From Undaria pinnatifida (lineage: Eukaryota; Sar; Phaeophyceae; Laminariales; Alariaceae), in the NCBI GenBank assembly GCA_012845835.1, contig JABAKD010000021.1, positions 14,600,935 to 14,664,934 of the forward strand: DNA of 64,000 nt. Reading direction: 5' to 3'. This document shows, one piece after another, positions 59,851 through 64,000 of the stretch (position 1 is the stretch's first letter; every line of letters begins with the position of its first letter). Below the pieces are notes generated by a model that did no database searches, was not told where the DNA came from, and saw only the letters and a program-made list of their open reading frames with translations. A program made the translations under genes and the position numbers.

Positions 59851-62741
59851 TCAGTTGCCGGCGCAAAAGGTACCTGGTTGGCGCACGTTCGGGTTTCCGC
59901 TTGCATTGTGGGTTGCCCCGAAGCGCTTCCCCAGAGCAGATACGGGAGCCGATGAGGCTGACGAGGGTGGGAAAGCACCGTGTTGACCAGGCGTGTATGT
60001 GCTGTTGTGGCTACCACTGTGACTGTTTGTCTGTCCCTGGTCCCGTGGATAACCTCGTGATTGGTTTGAACGATTTCGGCGATTTTTGTTGTTCGTTTGC
60101 GAACGAGAAGACGTTCCGTCGCGGCGGTAGCTAACCATACGTTCTTGCCACCGTCGGAAAGCGTCGTCGTCGCCGAGTTGGCCGAGTTCAGGGTTTATAC
60201 AGCCGCTTGCGTTGATAAAGGGAAGTCGACCGTTGCGCAAAGAGTGAGTATCTTCGTGACAGTTGAGGCAATGACACCTGTTTTCTCGCAGAGCAGCGGG
60301 CGGCGCGGGCGGAGGGCGTAAAGAGGCCGCTCCAGAGGGGAGGGTCGTCGGTCTTGAACGAGGCAATAACAGCGAAACCTTCTCAAAAGTGTTGTTGTTC
60401 TCGGGGCCAGCAGTTGGACATTTTGTCGAGCCAGGGGTCGGTGGAATCAGCAATCGGCATGACAATCGGATAATGGCTCGAACTCGTCTGACAAGAAGGC
60501 GACTGGGACGGCACTCAGCCCTGGCCGCGCCCACGAACGGCGGGTCGGGGCCCCGACGGGGCGGATGACCGTGATCTTGTCGATTAAGCAGGTACAGAAA
60601 TATGTTTTTCGCCGTTGACAGCAGGTGTCTTTTTGTGCGCCAAGTCACTAAAAGCTTTCCACATGGCATCTAACGAGGCATATGGCCGTGGGTCAGTAGC
60701 CTTCGAGCCAGGGTACAATGTATGCATGAGCTTCGGAAACTGCTCGTCTACCGCCATCCTAACCACCTCCAACACCCCATTCGTCCCCGGAGACAAAACA
60801 CGCTCACTCCCCGTCACGGCCGATACTAGCACACGAGACTCCCGACTGAAATCAGGAAAAAACCTGGCGTTACACACTCCAAAAGTATTCAACTTAGTGT
60901 AGCCTCAGGCTGTGTCGACCCGGTCGAAGTGCGTCACGAGCAGGCGTAGCAGGAGAGTGCTAGCCTCGGGCCCAGATGTTCCTCCGTCCAATGTTCTTGA
61001 CACCTGCCAACAGAAATCGTCGATGAAAGTGGTCATGCGAGCGGTCGTGAGCCTGTCAGGTGTTATGGCACGGTTGAATGCCAGGCGGAGGGGGTGGATC
61101 CAACCGAATACACATGTGGGCCCACGTACGCCTTCTTGGCAACGGTCGTCACAGCGCATGAGTATGCCAGTCATTGCAGACCGAACCAAACGCGTGAGTT
61201 GCTGTGTGCCGTCAGACTTGTTCAAAGAGGCGGGGAACGGTAGCAAGAAATGCGACATACGCCCTTGTAGGAGAGCTTAACATAGGCACGCCTAACAGAG
61301 TCATCAAGCGTGGATTTAGCTAGAGCCGCGGCGGTAGCAAGTTCGGCGGTACGCTCGCGGACAAAATGCGACGAAACAGGCTTGGTGCCGTCACCCGACC
61401 CAGTTCGTTTGCTCAGCCGTTCAGCGGAGGAGGCAATGTCCTCCAGGCAAGGAATTACTTGCCTCTTGCCGGCTACCACTGTCACCTACTTGCGGTCCGT
61501 GTTCCAGCTTGAAGACGAGCGGGAGGGGGATGGCAAGCCGTCCCAAGGTGAAGGTCTTCGTGCGCTGTTTTGCCGTCCTCCGGTGCCTCCTTTCGAGCTG
61601 CGACCACTGGCCCGGTTGGTTCGGGCCTGGTTGCTCCCTGTACGGCGCTATGGGCCACCACCAGTACCCGACGCTCCTCCCGCGCTTCCACCACTGCTGC
61701 CACCCCCGCGGTGGTTGTGGTGGCCACAACCCCCACCATTTTCCCCGCTTTCTCCACTCTGGCCGCCACCACCGTCGGAGTTACCACCTCCGCGGTTGCG
61801 ATCCCCCCGATCGCGGCAGCTACCGCGCCGCTGTTTGGTGGAGCGTCTTCCTTCCAGCGCTTCTTTCGGGGTTGGCTAGAAGACTGGGTCAGGGGCGTCG
61901 TCGTGGACCAAGGCGGGGGTAGGTGCTCACCTCATTCGACCGAAGGCGGATGTGTTTTCGCGGCGGGCCCAGACGGTTCCGCCCGAAACGTCTTCCGCCT
62001 TGAACGACGACCGTAGCTCTGACGTTAGGTGGGTTGTGGCCGCTGCTACCACCGCCCCCGCCAGATGCGCCGGGAACTCGATCCTCGGCGTGCTAGTTAT
62101 GTACTGGACGCTGCCAGACATGAAAGCGTCACCCCCGGGTCGTGTCTCCTGGGAGGCAACACCCAGCAAGCGCGCCGGGGAAGGGGTAGCTCGCGCCGGA
62201 GTCGACTTAACTGAGAGGGCAATGGCTTGGGGTGCCCTCTCTACCGCGCGGGACGCCTGGCAAGCAGCGACACTCGCCTGGTCGAGGGCTTGATCCTCGC
62301 GGCGTCGACGTTCGTCATCGTGCCGTCTGCGTTCCTCTCGCCGAAGCAGGTTCGCGTTGGCTACGTCGAGAGCTCTTTGGGCCCGGGAAATTTTAGACTC
62401 TGAGTCTGAGGGGCCGGCATGGGATCGCTGGTCTCCGTAGCTCTGGGGAAGGCGTTCTGTCGACCGCGGAGAGGCTGGGAATATTTATCGTTGTGATGTC
62501 CCCGCACCCGGTAGGAGGTTTTCCGCCTGCTCCTCGGGGACCGGCGAGTCGAGGCAGTCGGTCGGTCTCCAATGGGGTTTTCTCGTGTTGGAGTCACCAT
62601 CGTCGTCCAGGGTTTCGGCGCGTCCTACCCGTCTCGTTCGCGGGACCTCGAGCGTTCCCGTCCTTCTCCCGGGGCCTCCTGGATGGGGCGCGTTGAGGAC
62701 CGCAGCCTGCCCGAGTAACCCGCGTCGTCACTGGTAGACAT
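59851..62741 (-). pseudogene. Frameshifted gag-like gene of an LTR-type retroelement
   Basis: Successive minus-strand frames link into one long product. They are: a Ser/Arg-rich start (MSTSDDAGYSGRLRSS at 62741); a coiled coil (LRREERRRHDDERRRRED, about 62.41-62.25 kb); a Gly-rich segment; a helical capsid-like part (61485-60584, including YPGSKATDPRPYASLDAMWK); and a zinc-knuckle-like motif near 60.25 kb (CLNCHEDTHSLRNG). The CCHC spacing C-x2-C-x4-H-x4 is kept, but the last Cys is Gly. Stops and shifts fall at about 62.62, 61.93, 61.48, 61.24, 60.90 and 60.58 kb. No reverse transcriptase is left downstream. The superfamily (copia, gypsy or other) cannot be told. Large plus-strand frames over this block are shadows. 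Confidence 0.6.
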
Positions 62742-63064
62742 GGTGCTGGTAGGGAGCGGGGGGGGGGTGGGGTGGGGGGGCGGGATTAGAACGACACGTG
62801 AAGAAGCTACGGAGACAGATATATTGTTGCGGTGTCCCTGCTGCAAGTAGCCGTATATCTGTGTTTCAGCAAACAGCAAGACATGGTCTTCGACTCCGTC
62901 CAGCATCAGTGATAGTAGCAACCACGCCAACTAGCCGTATAAAAGGAGTACAACGGTAAGAAGGGTACCAACCATCAAAACCGCAACAGAAGAGCAGCGC
63001 CCAGTCTGACCGTAGGGTATACGGGTAACGCCCGCACAAAACCAGGTATAAAAACACCTAAAAA

Positions 63065-64000
63065 TCAGGAGCACTGACCCTAACTGCAGTGCAGGGGTTG
63101 CAACCCAGTAAAGGTACGTCTGCAGCTATCGTTAAACAGGCTTCATTGAACGTAAGCGGGGAGGGTAGCGCAGGAAAGCGTCACCCAAAACGCCCACGCT
63201 CATCGTACCAAAACAGGCAGCATCTACCTTAGGTGCAGTGTAGGGGGGAGCACAGTAAAGGTTCGCCGAAGACGCCAACGTTCATCGTACCAAAACAGGC
63301 AGCATCTTCCCTAGGTGCAGTGTAGGGGGTAGCACAGTAAAGGTTCGCCAAACACGCCAACGTTCATCGTACCAAAACAGGCAGCATTTACCCTAGGTGC
63401 AGTGTAGGGGGTAGCACAGTAATTTTCGCCCATAACGCCGGTGTTCATCCCACCAAAACAGGCAGCATTTACCCTAGGTGTAGTGTAGGGGGGTAGCACA
63501 GTGAAGGGTCATCCAATACACCGGCACTCATCGCACCAAAACAGGCAGCATTTAACCTAGGTGTACTGTACGGGGGTAGCACAGTGAAGGGTCGCCCAAC
63601 ACGCCGACACTCATCGCACCAAAACAGGCAGCATTTGCATTAGGTGTAGTGTAGGGGGGTAGCACCGGGAAGGGTCACCAACACGGCGACACTCATCGCA
63701 CCAAACAGGCAGCATTTACCCTAGATGTAGTGTAGGGGGGAAGCACAGCTACGAGTCGCCCAGCACGCTGACACTCATCGCACCAAAACAAGCAGCGTCT
63801 ATCCCATGCACAGTGTAGGGGGGCAGCACAGTAAAGGGTCGTCTGACACGTCGACGCTCATCGAACCAAAACAGGTAGCATTGGCCCTAGGTGCAGTGTA
63901 AGGGGTAGCACCATGAAGGTTCGCCCCGCCAACCGTACAAAAAACAACGGGCAGCATCTGCTTCAATAGTAGTGTAGGAGGGGGTAGGACAGTAGAGGAT
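63065..64000. repeat. 82-bp tandem repeat array, at least 10 copies, open at the window end
   Basis: The string ACCAAAACAGGCAGCAT recurs at 63207, 63289, 63371, 63452, 63535, 63618, 63700, 63782 and 63865, spaced 81-83 bases. Degenerate copies lie before and after. The period is not a multiple of three, so it is not coding. It sits 5' of the gag-like gene on that gene's strand and may be its leader or LTR-associated array. Confidence 0.88.

Noticed and set aside
61310-61922. Plus-strand Pro/Arg-rich frames of 137-189 codons
   Set aside because: They are antisense shadows of the Gly-rich part of the gag-like gene on the minus strand.
1-64000. CRISPR arrays, bacterial operons, rRNA genes, integrated virus
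   Set aside because: The tandem arrays lack a repeat-spacer layout, no prokaryotic-style gene clusters or rRNA motifs occur, and no viral structural or replication genes were recognised beyond retroelement fragments.

Overview
This window is nuclear DNA of a multicellular eukaryote, most likely a brown alga (Phaeophyceae). The reasons are: intron-rich genes with GT-AG introns of up to about 14 kb; leucine-rich repeats encoded one per exon, each about 72 bases and bounded by phase-2 introns, an arrangement described for brown-algal receptor-like genes; LINE elements ending in (CAA)n; and a dense mosaic of decayed repeats. There are no operons, rRNA genes or CRISPR arrays. The organism call is inference from sequence alone.

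Layout. 1-8.1 kb: intergenic repeats, a decayed coding-like block (0.56-1.75 kb) and a G-rich repeat split by a truncated LINE (4.1-5.7 kb). 8.1-34.1 kb, + strand: the main gene, assembled here from 11 exons whose phases all agree (1605 coding bases, 534 residues). It encodes a signal peptide, an LRR cap, four LRRs, an LRR C-cap, a short Cys-rich linker and a von Willebrand D-like domain with a GDPH motif. Its introns hold a hAT-type MITE pair, a Ty1/copia fragment, LINE tails and tandem repeats. 21.5-25.6 and 35.6-40.4 kb: two arms of a large, diverged inverted repeat flanking the 3' half of that gene; the right arm was invaded by two LINE copies. 44-59.2 kb: a second mosaic of inverted, related repeats, including G/C-tract minisatellites, tRNA-derived short elements and a repeat ending in a strong hairpin. 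49.4-52.4 kb, - strand: a second gene of at least five exons with no recognised function. 59.2-62.75 kb, - strand: a frameshifted gag-like retroelement gene, preceded on its 5' side by an 82-bp tandem array that runs off the window end.

Only two host genes are supported. The first is a secreted LRR/vWD protein, plausibly a cell-wall or recognition protein. The second is hypothetical. Nearly everything else is mobile-element sequence at various stages of decay.
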